Assembly (NCBI GenBank): GCA_019752555.1
Contig: JAIELY010000006.1
Location: 41,844 to 105,843 of the forward strand
Direction: 5' to 3'
DNA: 64,000 bases
DNA from: Rhabdochlamydiaceae bacterium
Lineage (GTDB): Bacteria > Chlamydiota > Chlamydiia > Chlamydiales > Rhabdochlamydiaceae
The notes below the pieces were generated by a model, which ran no database searches, was not told the DNA's origin, and worked only from the letters and a program-made list of their open reading frames with translations. Every line of letters begins with the position of its first letter. Position 1 is the stretch's first letter. Positions 18,798-29,056 of the stretch are shown one piece after another. The position numbers and the translations under genes are program-made.

Positions 18798-19307
18798 TTA
18801 CTTTCCAGGATAGATCTCGTCTTCTGTGAAAAAGAAAGCCACTTCGGTCTTTGCGTTTTCAAGGCTATCCGAGCCGTGCACCGCATTCTTTTCCAAAGAT
18901 TTGCCGAATAAAGCGCGCAGAGTGCCAGGGCTTGCTTTCTTAGGGTCTGTAGCGCCCATTAAGGTGCGGTAAGCTTGAACGGCATCTTTGCCTTCGAGCA
19001 CTTGAACAACAACAGGACCTGAGCTCATATAGGCCACTAGGTCGTTATAAAAGGGGCGGTCTTTATGAACGCTGTAAAATTGTTTTGCCTGTTCCGGTGT
19101 CAATTGGAGCATTTTAAGAGCGACCACTTGCAAGCCCGATCTTTCAATGACGGCAATAATCGCGCCAATCTCGTTTGCTTCAACAGCATCGGGTTTGAGG
19201 ATCGAAAGGGTTTGCTGCACTGCGGGCTGTGAAGTTTTTTCTTGAGCTTCTACAGAACTAAACAAGGAAACACAAGCACCTAAACATAAAGCTATAAATT
19301 TACGCAT
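18798..19307 (-). CDS. ndk: Nucleoside diphosphate kinase with predicted signal peptide
   Basis: Ndk transfers the gamma phosphate between nucleoside triphosphates and diphosphates through a phosphohistidine. The 169-residue product has the family segments LSILKPDAV (36-42), [10 protein letters not shown] (81-90), [15 protein letters not shown] and NAVHGSDS with the catalytic His144. The unusual part is residues 1-24: [21 protein letters not shown] followed by QEK, a textbook Sec signal peptide with an A-x-A-like end. The ATG at 19307 has GGAG about nine bases upstream. A longer frame to 19367 lacks such support and would put the hydrophobic segment inside. The enzyme body is complete, so the signal is an addition. 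Confidence 0.93.
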   Translation of the reverse strand: MRKFIALCLGACVSLFSSVEAQEKTSQPAVQQTLSILKPDAVEANEIGAIIAVIERSGLQVVALKMLQLTPEQAKQFYSVHKDRPFYNDLVAYMSSGPVVVQVLEGKDAVQAYRTLMGATDPKKASPGTLRALFGKSLEKNAVHGSDSLENAKTEVAFFFTEDEIYPGK

Positions 19308-19414
19308 GATTTTGACTCCGTTGAGATAAGGGGGCGATTTTACCTTAAGTAGATTTAATCTGTCCAATTAATATCTCTTTTGCTAGTCTCATTGTTTTTT
19401 CTATACTATTGCTC

Positions 19415-20080
19415 ATGAACGAGTCATTATTCTTTCTGCATGTCTTGGTGATTTTTGGTTTTGCAGTGGCAGCTATTAAGCTCGGCAAAGAGGCGTTGAC
19501 AGCATGGGTCTCGCTCCAAGCGGTGCTGGCTAATCTTTTTGTGATCAAGCAAATCTCTTTTTTTGGATTTAACGTCACTTGCAGCGATGCATTTGCCATC
19601 GGAAGTATTTTAGGGTTAAATCTTTTGCAAGAATATTTTGGAAGACCCGCAGCAGTGCGCGCGCTTAAAATCTGCTTATTTTGCATGGTCTTTTTTGTCG
19701 TTATGGCGCAGTTCCATCTCTTCTATGAGGCTAGCATTTTTGATTCGGCGCATATCGCCTACGAAACGATCCTTTCAGCATCTCCAAGGCTCCTGTTTGC
19801 TTCGATGACGGTTTTCTTTTTTGTACAGCAGGTCGATGTGCGCATCTTCAGCTGGTTAAAAAAGAAACATTCTAAACTCCTGTTCCGCAATGGAATTTCC
19901 TTAACGCTCTCTCAACTACTCGACACGAGCCTTTTTAGCTTTTTAGGTCTTTGGGGAATTGCCGACTCGCTCTGCGATATCATCGTGGTAAGTTTCTTGA
20001 TCAAACTTTTAATCATCGCACTTTTAAGTCCTGTCACCGCCGTTTCTAAACGGTGGATCCAACCCGCTGAGGCTGCTTGA
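19415..20080 (+). CDS. yhhQ: YhhQ/QPTR family queuosine-precursor transporter
   Basis: This is an integral membrane protein of the DUF165/COG1738 family, which imports queuosine precursors (preQ0, preQ1 or queuine). About 221 residues with five or six hydrophobic helices. The family segment GFNVTCSDAFAIGSILGLNL is followed by QEYFGRPAAVRAL. The start is set at the ATG rather than the TTG six bases upstream. Its stop overlaps the TTG start of tgt, which links transport and tRNA insertion of the same base. Confidence 0.9.
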   Translation: MNESLFFLHVLVIFGFAVAAIKLGKEALTAWVSLQAVLANLFVIKQISFFGFNVTCSDAFAIGSILGLNLLQEYFGRPAAVRALKICLFCMVFFVVMAQFHLFYEASIFDSAHIAYETILSASPRLLFASMTVFFFVQQVDVRIFSWLKKKHSKLLFRNGISLTLSQLLDTSLFSFLGLWGIADSLCDIIVVSFLIKLLIIALLSPVTAVSKRWIQPAEAA

Positions 20081-21222
20081 CAACTACATTAAACATTGGC
20101 TTTTCATTTAAAACCCTTTATACCTCCTCTCGCTCGCGCGCTAGAGTCGGGAAAATCCATACACCGCATGGCACAATCGATACTCCCAGTTTTGTTGGCG
20201 TGGGCACTAACGGCACGCTCAAAGCCCTCGATAGCGCCTCTGTTGAAGAAATCGGTCTTCAACTGATGTTTTGCAATACGTACCATTTAATGCTGCAGCC
20301 TGGCAGCTCTGTCGTTAAACAGGCGGGCGGCTTACATAAGTTTATGAATCGCTCTATGCCGCTTATCACCGACTCGGGGGGCTTTCAGGTATTTAGCCTA
20401 GCGTATGGCTCTGTTGCAGATGAGCTCAAGGGTAAGTCGAAAAAAAAGGTGGGAGGAAATGTTTTAAAAATCACAGAAGATGGGGTTCTTTTCCGCTCGT
20501 ACCGCGATGGAGCTAAGGTATTGCTTACCCCAGAAACCTCTGTTCAAGCGCAAAAAGAGCTCGGAGCTGATATCATTATCCCCTTGGATGAGCTGCCGCC
20601 CTACCATATTGATCCAAAAGTGCTGCGCGCATCTTTGGATCGCACTCACCGCTGGGAAGAGCGCTCGCTTATCGAGCATTTAAAAAATCCCAATCAGCAG
20701 GCGATGTATGCTGTGATCCATGGAGGAGTGGACCCTCAACTCAGAAAATTAAGCTGCAACACGTTAGCAGCGCTTAGCTTTGATGGTTTTGCCATTGGAG
20801 GGAGCATGGGAAAAACAAAGCAAGAAATGCAAACGATGTTAAGCGCGCTTATGCCCTCGCTTCCTATAGATAAACCCAATCACCTGCTCGGCATCGGCGA
20901 TCTGGAATCGATCGATCAATGCATCCCGTTGGGAATCGACACTTTCGATTCTTCCTATCCGACAAGAGCTGCACGCCATGGCATTCTTCTTACAAAATCA
21001 GGCCCGCTCAACGTGACGCAAGGCAAACATGCCCTCGCATTTACCTCCCCCATCCCCTCATGCACCTGTTCGACTTGTACCCGTTATACCTTGGGTTACC
21101 TCCATCACTTGTTTAAAGCTCACGAAATGGTGGGTATGACATTAGCCACAATTCATAATCTGCATTTCATGGTTGAGCTGATGCGGGATTACCGGAAAAA
21201 AATCTTGAACGATGAGATTTAA
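20077..21222 (+). CDS. tgt: tRNA-guanine (queuine) transglycosylase
   Basis: Tgt exchanges guanine-34 of GUN-anticodon tRNAs for a queuosine precursor. The 381-residue protein has the substrate-site segment LITDSGGFQVFSL with the catalytic-region Asp, the GIDTFDSSYPTRAARHG segment with the nucleophile Asp, and a Cys/His zinc site (CTCSTC, then H near the C-terminus). The TTG start overlaps the yhhQ stop by four bases and has GAGG just upstream. With no queuosine synthesis genes in view, the pair fits salvage from the host. Confidence 0.96.
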   Translation: MTTTLNIGFSFKTLYTSSRSRARVGKIHTPHGTIDTPSFVGVGTNGTLKALDSASVEEIGLQLMFCNTYHLMLQPGSSVVKQAGGLHKFMNRSMPLITDSGGFQVFSLAYGSVADELKGKSKKKVGGNVLKITEDGVLFRSYRDGAKVLLTPETSVQAQKELGADIIIPLDELPPYHIDPKVLRASLDRTHRWEERSLIEHLKNPNQQAMYAVIHGGVDPQLRKLSCNTLAALSFDGFAIGGSMGKTKQEMQTMLSALMPSLPIDKPNHLLGIGDLESIDQCIPLGIDTFDSSYPTRAARHGILLTKSGPLNVTQGKHALAFTSPIPSCTCSTCTRYTLGYLHHLFKAHEMVGMTLATIHNLHFMVELMRDYRKKILNDEI

Positions 21223-21321
21223 AATCCATTCGACTTGAAACAAGCTTAGTGCTGTTTGTGTTAAATCTATCCTGTTTCGTAGAATGGATCAGATTTTGCA
21301 AACACATTAGGAGATTCTTTT

Positions 21322-21996
21322 ATGCTTCGGTCTTTCATTTTAGCGCTCACATTGCTTCTTACTCCCCTTGCCGCACGCGAGCCTCTAATCATCGGAATTT
21401 CAGGAGGCACGGGTTGTGGCAAAACAACATTAGCTCAACGAATCTTCGAGCTGTTTCCGAACGAGTCGGCATTAATTTGCCAAGATTCCTACTACAAAGA
21501 ATTGAATCATTTAAGTGTAGAGGAGCGGGCGCATACAAATTTCGATCATCCTGACGCACTGGATTTCCACTTACTTCAAAAACATCTGCATGCGCTTAAA
21601 GCGGGTAAATCGATTGAAGTTCCTATCTATAACTACTGCACCCATACGCGAGAGGCCGAGTCGGAAGCGATCAAGCCGCAGTCGATCATTATCGTGGAAG
21701 GGATTTTGCTCTTTGCCGTTCCAGAAATACGCGATCTATTCGACATGAAAATCTTTCTGGACACGGATGATGACATCCGTTTACTCAGAAGGATCGAGCG
21801 GGATATGAAAGAAAGAGGGCGTGATTTTAAAAGCATTCGGGATCAATACATTAGAACCGTCAAACCGATGCACGACACGTTTGTTGAACCAAGCAAACGG
21901 TTTGCCGATGTGATCATCCCTTCAGAAAGGCGGAATGAAACAGGTCTTAAAATGATTGCATCCAAACTCAAAGAAGAGCTCTCTACTTCAAACTAA
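21322..21996 (+). CDS. udk: Uridine kinase with predicted signal peptide
   Basis: Udk phosphorylates uridine and cytidine with GTP or ATP. The 224-residue protein contains the P-loop GISGGTGCGKTT (25-36), the DSYYK segment, FDHPDALDF, PIYNYCTHTR and the arginine-rich lid RRIERDMKERGRD. Unusually, the P-loop is preceded by MLRSFILALTLLLTPLAARE, which looks like a cleavable signal peptide ending LAA. The start is firm: AGGAG lies eight bases before this ATG, and there is no other Met before the P-loop. The gene overlaps the convergent tdk by nine bases. Confidence 0.93.
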   Translation: MLRSFILALTLLLTPLAAREPLIIGISGGTGCGKTTLAQRIFELFPNESALICQDSYYKELNHLSVEERAHTNFDHPDALDFHLLQKHLHALKAGKSIEVPIYNYCTHTREAESEAIKPQSIIIVEGILLFAVPEIRDLFDMKIFLDTDDDIRLLRRIERDMKERGRDFKSIRDQYIRTVKPMHDTFVEPSKRFADVIIPSERRNETGLKMIASKLKEELSTSN

Positions 21997-22593
21997 AGCT
22001 TCGACTTGAGGGATTAATTTCAACTGGGCGCTATAGCAGCTAAAGCACACGGGAAAATAGCTTTCTTCCGCGCCCAGTTGAACTGCAGGACCTTCGGTTG
22101 TTGCATTGCCGTTGACATGCTTGAGGTTCATGATCGATTTCCGATTGCAGTAATGGCATGTCGCTTTCACCTCTTCGATCGAATCTGCAAGCTCCATCAA
22201 CCGACGGGATCCTTCAAATAAATGGGAACGAAAGTCAGTTCTGAGTCCGTAGCAAATCACTGGGATGTGTTTTAATAGGGTGATCTGACGCAACTGCTCG
22301 ATGATACCAGCCGGAAGAAATTGGGCCTCATCGACAAGAACACAGCTGACGTTTTCTAAATCCAAATCGAGAAGGTTGGTTTCTTCATTTACCAAAATAT
22401 CTGCTGACATTTCTAATCCCGCGCGCGATTTGATCTGCTCCTTGCCAAAACGCGTATCCATTTCCGGCTTCACCAAAATGACCCGTTTTCCTTGACTGCG
22501 GTAATTATGCGCGACCGCGAGCAAATTCAAAGTCTTAGCACTTCCCACAGTTCCATGTCTAAAGTAGAGCTTTGCCACAGGGGCCTCCTTCAT
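21988..22593 (-). CDS. tdk: Thymidine kinase
   Basis: Type II thymidine kinase, 201 residues, which phosphorylates thymidine for salvage. The P-loop reads HGTVGSAKTLNLL (an AKT in place of GKT, seen in some Tdk lineages). The Walker B/DEAQF motif is VLVDEAQFLP. A zinc site is formed by CHYC and CFSC, and a lasso region contains NGNATTEGPAVQLG. No signal peptide is present, in contrast with Ndk and Udk nearby. Confidence 0.94.
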   Translation of the reverse strand: MKEAPVAKLYFRHGTVGSAKTLNLLAVAHNYRSQGKRVILVKPEMDTRFGKEQIKSRAGLEMSADILVNEETNLLDLDLENVSCVLVDEAQFLPAGIIEQLRQITLLKHIPVICYGLRTDFRSHLFEGSRRLMELADSIEEVKATCHYCNRKSIMNLKHVNGNATTEGPAVQLGAEESYFPVCFSCYSAQLKLIPQVEALV

Positions 22594-22732
22594 CGCCTAT
22601 TTTTTGGAGAAGATAATCCAGATGATGATTTCCCGCTTTCATTTTTTTAGTCACTCCTGCATAAAAAATATGTTAAACAGGTAGTCCTTACCAAAAGTTT
22701 TCTATATTTGGGCTTTGACAAGGAGAAAACCC

Positions 22733-23332
22733 ATGCTCTTAACAGATATTCATGTACGCGCATTTATCGGAGCCTCGATTAAAACCTACATTCACAGCAT
22801 TGCTAAATTGCGCAGTGATGTGTTTCGGGAATACCCCTATCTTGCTGAACCTGACCTCATCCGCGAGACAAATATTTTACGGCGTATCGCCTCTTCGAAA
22901 GAATCGGTCGGCGTTCTTGTTTTCGACAATACCACAATCGTTGGAGCCTCGTTCGGAATGCCTCTTGCCATCCTCGATGAACTTAAAAAGCCATTTTTAG
23001 ACAAACACCTGAATCTCGACTCGTATTACTTCTTCAGCGAGTCGGTTCTGTTAAAACACTATAGAAACCGTGGGATCGGCCACCATTTTTTTGATGTGCG
23101 CGAAGCGCATGTGGTGCATTTAAAAAAATACCAGCACATTTGTTTTTGCACCCCGGTGCGGCCTGAAAATGATCCTTTGAGACCCGAAAGTGATTTTCCC
23201 TTAAACGACTTTTGGAGAAAGCGCGGCTACATCCCCCACCCAGAACTCAAATGTCAACTTGCGTGGAAAGAAATCGGACAAGCAAAGCCCACAGATAAAT
23301 GGATGACGTTTTGGATTAAGGATCTTCACTGA
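22733..23332 (+). CDS. GNAT-family acetyltransferase
   Basis: This 199-residue protein has the acetyl-CoA-binding GNAT signature HYRNRGIGHHFFDVREAH (about residues 110-127), preceded by a beta strand YYFFSESVL. The substrate is unknown. The ATG at 22733 is chosen because AAGGAG lies 7 bases upstream; the longer frame from a TTG at 22715 would put that site inside the gene. The gene ends by overlapping the convergent RDD-protein gene by seven bases. Confidence 0.85.
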   Translation: MLLTDIHVRAFIGASIKTYIHSIAKLRSDVFREYPYLAEPDLIRETNILRRIASSKESVGVLVFDNTTIVGASFGMPLAILDELKKPFLDKHLNLDSYYFFSESVLLKHYRNRGIGHHFFDVREAHVVHLKKYQHICFCTPVRPENDPLRPESDFPLNDFWRKRGYIPHPELKCQLAWKEIGQAKPTDKWMTFWIKDLH

Positions 23333-24243
23333 CCGTTGAGATCAAATGAAGAGAAAAAGGGGGAATCTTCAACTGCGCCAGCAACTGACGCGGGGTATGA
23401 GATAGTAAGCTTATACAGCTTTGTTCCAACAATGATTAAGCGCCCTTTTACTTCTGTGTCGCCTTGATTTAAAATAAAATCGATCGATCGTTGGTTTTGA
23501 TGGGTAGAAAATGTGCGAGATTTAAGAGCGGTATTGGGAAGATGTTTGACAATCGCATCTAAAGCGCCTTTTAGCAAAGTCCCATTGCCTGCCCACTTCC
23601 ACTTCTTTGGAAAATCCATGTAGCTAACGGAGTAATGGATATTTTTGTTTTGTTTGGAAGTCAACTCTTGATAATCCAGAACCTTGTTCGCACTAGGGAT
23701 CTCAAGGCGTTTGGACTCTTCTTTAGGATCTGTTGGAAACTGAACGCTAAATCCCGCATCCTCGCTGTAATACTGTACCCATCCATCGGCGTTCATTCCC
23801 TGATCTAATCCCACCGACCAGCGCGTGAGGGCATTTCCAAAGAGAGAGAGCCCGATGCAAGCTAGCGCGATCACAAGCCCAGATAGACGTCTTTTAAGAG
23901 AAACGGAAACTTGTCGGATCACCCCGGGACGAGTGGGAATAAAAGCGGATCTGCGCAGCGCTTTTAAATAGGTGAGCTTGGCTCCTAAGAAATCGTGGAT
24001 GGTAATGCCAAAGAGCGCTTTGCCAGGTGTCGTCTTAAATTGCGAAATGCACAACGCTTCGATCGGGATCCAAAGAAGAGGAACTGCAAGCGCAAAAAGA
24101 TAATAAAAGTAGGTTTCGAGCAAAAAAGGGAGAAAAAGGGAGGCCACACCGCAGATCAGAAAAAAAAGAAGGTAGTCCACCAACCGGGCTGTGAGCCGGT
24201 TGATTTTCATCGGATCTTTGCCATGGAGCATCCAAAAAACCAT
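23326..24243 (-). CDS. RDD-family membrane protein with extracytoplasmic C-terminal domain
   Basis: The 305-residue protein opens with an RDD domain: RLTARLVDYLLFF, two or three hydrophobic helices and the TTPGKALFGITIHD segment. Another helix lies near residue 130, followed by about 165 soluble residues (GWVQYYSEDAGFSVQFPTDP onward). That soluble part resembles beta-strand-rich domains found in some exported proteins of unknown function. The ATG is two bases after the stop of the Ser-rich gene at 24246, with GGTGGTGA upstream, so the two are probably translated together. Function is unknown. Confidence 0.8.
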   Translation of the reverse strand: MVFWMLHGKDPMKINRLTARLVDYLLFFLICGVASLFLPFLLETYFYYLFALAVPLLWIPIEALCISQFKTTPGKALFGITIHDFLGAKLTYLKALRRSAFIPTRPGVIRQVSVSLKRRLSGLVIALACIGLSLFGNALTRWSVGLDQGMNADGWVQYYSEDAGFSVQFPTDPKEESKRLEIPSANKVLDYQELTSKQNKNIHYSVSYMDFPKKWKWAGNGTLLKGALDAIVKHLPNTALKSRTFSTHQNQRSIDFILNQGDTEVKGRLIIVGTKLYKLTISYPASVAGAVEDSPFFSSFDLNGQ

Positions 24244-24245
24244 AT

Positions 24246-25958
<1,713 letters not shown>

Positions 25959-26123
25959 TCGTTAAATTTTTTATTAACAAGTATTTTACAATAAAAGAAG
26001 ATAAAAAACAAGACAGCAAAAAAAACAACAACAAAGAACGCAACTAACTAACAACTAAAAGCTTACGTTTGGAAAATTAAAAAATAAGCAACAGAAAGAG
26101 ACAACTCTATATTTTAACAAGAA

Positions 26124-27065
26124 TCAATGCTGAGGCGAAAAGGCTTGGGCTGCACACAACTGTTCATATTGAGCTTCAAAATATGAGAGCAGATCAGGAT
26201 CTAAATCGCTTAGCCATTTCTTAAAGGATTCTTTAATCACTGGGGGTTTTACTTGCACTGCGTGGATTGGAGCGTTGCGCTCACTGTACCTATTGCAAAG
26301 CGTATGTTTTGTAAATCTTCCCGTATCGATTTGGACAGCCTGAGAGCCGATAAAGCCGAAGTTTTTATCAAGATCGGGATCACTATCGTCTATCCCTTTC
26401 TGACATCTTGCCGCAAAAAGCTGTAAAATCGAAGAAAGAGCTTCTTTGGCCCCATCTTGGGCCCCTTCTTTTACCAGTCTTTCCAAACGGGGATAAACAA
26501 GCTCGGCGCGCTTTTGAAGAATAAATTCAAAGGCGTCGAGATCGATCTGATGTTCAATATGGATTTTATCGACTAGGGTGAGTTTTCGCTCAATCCAATC
26601 GGTCGGATTTAAATGAACCAAGACAAGGCCGGTTTCGTCTTTAAGTTCATTAAAGGCAAGCTTATAACTTGAAAAATCCCGATCGAGTTTGTTTTGTCTT
26701 TTCCACACCTTCTTTGCCAACTTCTTTTGATTAAAGAATTGAGGAGGCAAGTGGCGCGCTAAAAAACGGGGCTGCAGGCGGCTTTGATCGAAAAACTTGA
26801 TCACATACTTTCCATCTTCGCTGGCAAACACAACAGCCTGCCCTCCAGAGAACAAATAGTGGTATTTCTGATTCAATGCAGAGATCACTTCTTGAGTTTC
26901 TCGATCTGAAAGAGGGTTTGCTTCCCAAAGGGGATTAAAAGGGCGCTCTGAAGAGATGCCCAAAAGGGTAAAGCCTCCTGTTTGCCGATGACAAAAAGAG
27001 CTAAGCGCTTTAAATCCCACGCACAGTGCCACAACAATAAAAACTCTAGATATCCACGTTTTCAC
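26124..27065 (-). CDS. Kinase-like paralogue 6, separate from the array
   Basis: Sixth member of the kinase-like family, 313 residues, 8 kb from the tandem array and on the opposite strand. Family segments are SFCHRQTGGF after an N-terminal hydrophobic helix (VFIVVALCVGFKAL), FSGGQAVVFASEDGKYVIKFF, LDRDFSSYKLAF, EFILQKRAEL, GIDDSDPDLDKNFGFI and QIDTGRF. It lacks the Cys of the GGQC motif (GGQA). It starts with GTG directly after the TAG of the upstream gene, with GGAGG ten bases before. It is therefore coupled to the Asn/Trp/His-rich exported protein. Confidence 0.8.
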   Translation of the reverse strand: MKTWISRVFIVVALCVGFKALSSFCHRQTGGFTLLGISSERPFNPLWEANPLSDRETQEVISALNQKYHYLFSGGQAVVFASEDGKYVIKFFDQSRLQPRFLARHLPPQFFNQKKLAKKVWKRQNKLDRDFSSYKLAFNELKDETGLVLVHLNPTDWIERKLTLVDKIHIEHQIDLDAFEFILQKRAELVYPRLERLVKEGAQDGAKEALSSILQLFAARCQKGIDDSDPDLDKNFGFIGSQAVQIDTGRFTKHTLCNRYSERNAPIHAVQVKPPVIKESFKKWLSDLDPDLLSYFEAQYEQLCAAQAFSPQH

Positions 27066-27641
27066 CTAACGCCGTCCTCCCCCGCCATGACCTCCCATCC
27101 GTCCTCCCCGTCCTTCAAAATGACCTCCTGGCGATCTTCCACCAGGATGACTCCAGTTCTGCGGATGATTTCGATTCCAATTGGCATTTGCATGGTTATT
27201 TTGCCAATGGTTTTGCCAGTGACCGTTGTTCCACTGATTATGCCAGTAGTTATTCCAATGGTCGTTCCAGTGGTTGTCATTATTGTAATTCCAGTGGTTA
27301 TTATTCCAGTAATATCCATCTTGGTCTACCCAATATCCGCCCGCAAATAGAAAGCCCAGCTCGAGCCCTGGGAAAAATAAACTCGCATTTTCTTGAGAAT
27401 ATCCCGAATCGATATCAATCGAGTTTGTATCAGGATCGTACATGTACTGCTTTTCAATCACGGTTCCATCGGGCTTTGTGATGATGGTGTCCACAGGCGT
27501 TTTTTCAGAGATGGCAGGAGGATTGGGAACAACAATGTTCTCAGTCGTGTTTGCAACCGTTTTATCCGCATTATGAACAAGAAGAGGAAGCAATACCAGC
27601 AAGGAGAGGACTAGCGCGATCAGTTTTCCGAATTTTTTCAT
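27066..27641 (-). CDS. Exported Asn/Trp/His-rich low-complexity protein
   Basis: This 191-residue protein has a signal peptide (KLIALVLSLLVLLPLLV), then a soluble segment with TIITKPDGTVIEKQYMYDPD. A striking low-complexity region follows at about residues 110-165 (YYWNNNHWNYNNDNHWND and variants with a W-N-N/H period). The C-terminus is Gly/Arg/His-rich (GRGGRMGGHGGGGRR). His-rich repeats could bind metal, but this is a guess. The ATG at 27641 has GAGG eight bases upstream. The stop abuts the GTG of the kinase-like gene at 27065. Confidence 0.8.
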   Translation of the reverse strand: MKKFGKLIALVLSLLVLLPLLVHNADKTVANTTENIVVPNPPAISEKTPVDTIITKPDGTVIEKQYMYDPDTNSIDIDSGYSQENASLFFPGLELGFLFAGGYWVDQDGYYWNNNHWNYNNDNHWNDHWNNYWHNQWNNGHWQNHWQNNHANANWNRNHPQNWSHPGGRSPGGHFEGRGGRMGGHGGGGRR

Positions 27642-27841
27642 GAAGAACCTCAAAGACCCATTATTTTTTTTCCAACATTTGTATAAATTTTTTATTCTTT
27701 AAAGTCATCTTTGAAAAATCATCTTTGGTTGATATACTTAGGACGTTGTCCCCTTTTGCAGCCAGTTCAATCGCAAGCGATCGGGACACAACATTTGCAT
27801 GCTGTGGATTCTTTGTGACAAATCAAACAGGTTAGGTCTTA

Positions 27842-29044
27842 ATGATGTGTTTAACCATTTGCGGCACTCCAAAATTCATAACGAGATGGGCCATCGCTCT
27901 TTGTCTTCTTGCCCCCACGTTACAAGCAAAGGAAAAGGAAACAAAACAGGAAGTTCAAACAAAAGTTAAGGAAACATCGATTGCAAGAGATGTCCTTCAG
28001 CCGTTGGGAATGCCGATTGTCACCACCTTTCACAACGTGCGTGAAAACCTCTTCTTAAATGTAAAACACAAAGATGGGACCCTTTTAGAAGCTGCGGGAG
28101 ATTTTTTCTTAAGTCCCTCTCGTTATCTGTTTGCTGGAAAAAGTGTCAAGCTCGATCCAAAAACAAATCAATGCTCGATGTATCAATCCTTTCATTACCG
28201 AAAACTTCACTGGTTGAAAACAACACTTGCCTTGTCCGTTCTACCTGTGACAGAGCTCATTGGAGCTGCTTTAAAGGGGATGGCGTATCTTTCTCCTGAA
28301 GTGAGAACGCGTCAGAAAATCTTAAAAAACACGCTGCGCTCCACGGAAGTTATCCCCCATCAAGAAGAATACCTTGCCAAGGGGATCGGAGCTCTTCATT
28401 GCAAAGATAGGATTCCTTGCCAAGGCCACAAGCGCCCATCGACGTTAACCAAACGGCAACAGATCGAGATTGAAACGCTCAAAGAAATCGCTGAAATCTT
28501 CGACAACAATGGAATTGTCTGGTGGATTGATTGCGGCACTTGCCTTGGAGCCTACCGCTACGGGGGGATCATCCCCTGGGACTGGGATATCGACATCTCA
28601 ATTCTAATGCCCGATCACGATAATGTTAAACGCCTACTTTCCAACCTTGATCCAGAAAAATACCAAATCCAAGATTGGTCTAGTTATAGCAAACCTAAAT
28701 CCTTTCTTAAACTCTATGTAAAAGAGACAAAAAACTTCATCGATATCTATCATTACGACTTTAACGAGCAAACTCAACAGGTGGGCTTTAACTATACCTA
28801 CATCGACAGCCCCTTTCCTTATAGTTGGAAAAAAGATGAACTCAAATGCACAACCCCTCTCAAATACGAAGATCTCTTCCCTTTGAAAAAAGCCAACTTC
28901 GATGGGGTTACTGTTTGGGCGCCCAACAACATTGTGACCTTCTTGCAAAGCAAATATGGCGAGAATCTCGATCCTTCCAACATTTGGGATGAAGAGGCAA
29001 AGTGCTACCGCAAAGACCTAAACCACCCCTATTGGAAGGATTAA
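27842..29044 (+). CDS. LicD-family nucleotidyltransferase-like protein with signal peptide
   Basis: The 400-residue product has a predicted signal peptide (FITRWAIALCLLAPTLQA followed by KEKE). In its second half is the LicD/fukutin-type core: IDCGTCLGAYRYGGIIPWDWD and then IDISILMPD, near residues 228-256. LicD proteins transfer phosphorylcholine or related phospho-sugar-alcohol groups to surface glycans; the eukaryotic relatives FKTN and FKRP act in the Golgi lumen. The N-terminal 200 residues are not recognised. It lies 12 bases upstream of the porin gene, probably in one transcript. The exported location is unusual for a CDP-dependent enzyme. Confidence 0.82.
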   Translation: MMCLTICGTPKFITRWAIALCLLAPTLQAKEKETKQEVQTKVKETSIARDVLQPLGMPIVTTFHNVRENLFLNVKHKDGTLLEAAGDFFLSPSRYLFAGKSVKLDPKTNQCSMYQSFHYRKLHWLKTTLALSVLPVTELIGAALKGMAYLSPEVRTRQKILKNTLRSTEVIPHQEEYLAKGIGALHCKDRIPCQGHKRPSTLTKRQQIEIETLKEIAEIFDNNGIVWWIDCGTCLGAYRYGGIIPWDWDIDISILMPDHDNVKRLLSNLDPEKYQIQDWSSYSKPKSFLKLYVKETKNFIDIYHYDFNEQTQQVGFNYTYIDSPFPYSWKKDELKCTTPLKYEDLFPLKKANFDGVTVWAPNNIVTFLQSKYGENLDPSNIWDEEAKCYRKDLNHPYWKD

Positions 29045-29056
29045 GAATTTAAACAG

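Noticed and set aside
19308..19367. Longer N-terminus of Ndk
   Set aside because: It has no ribosome binding site and would bury the signal peptide; the Met at 19307 has GGAG upstream.
27188..27481. Plus-strand frame opposite the Asn/Trp/His-rich gene
   Set aside because: It is a complement of the repetitive codons, without a start signal or recognisable domain.
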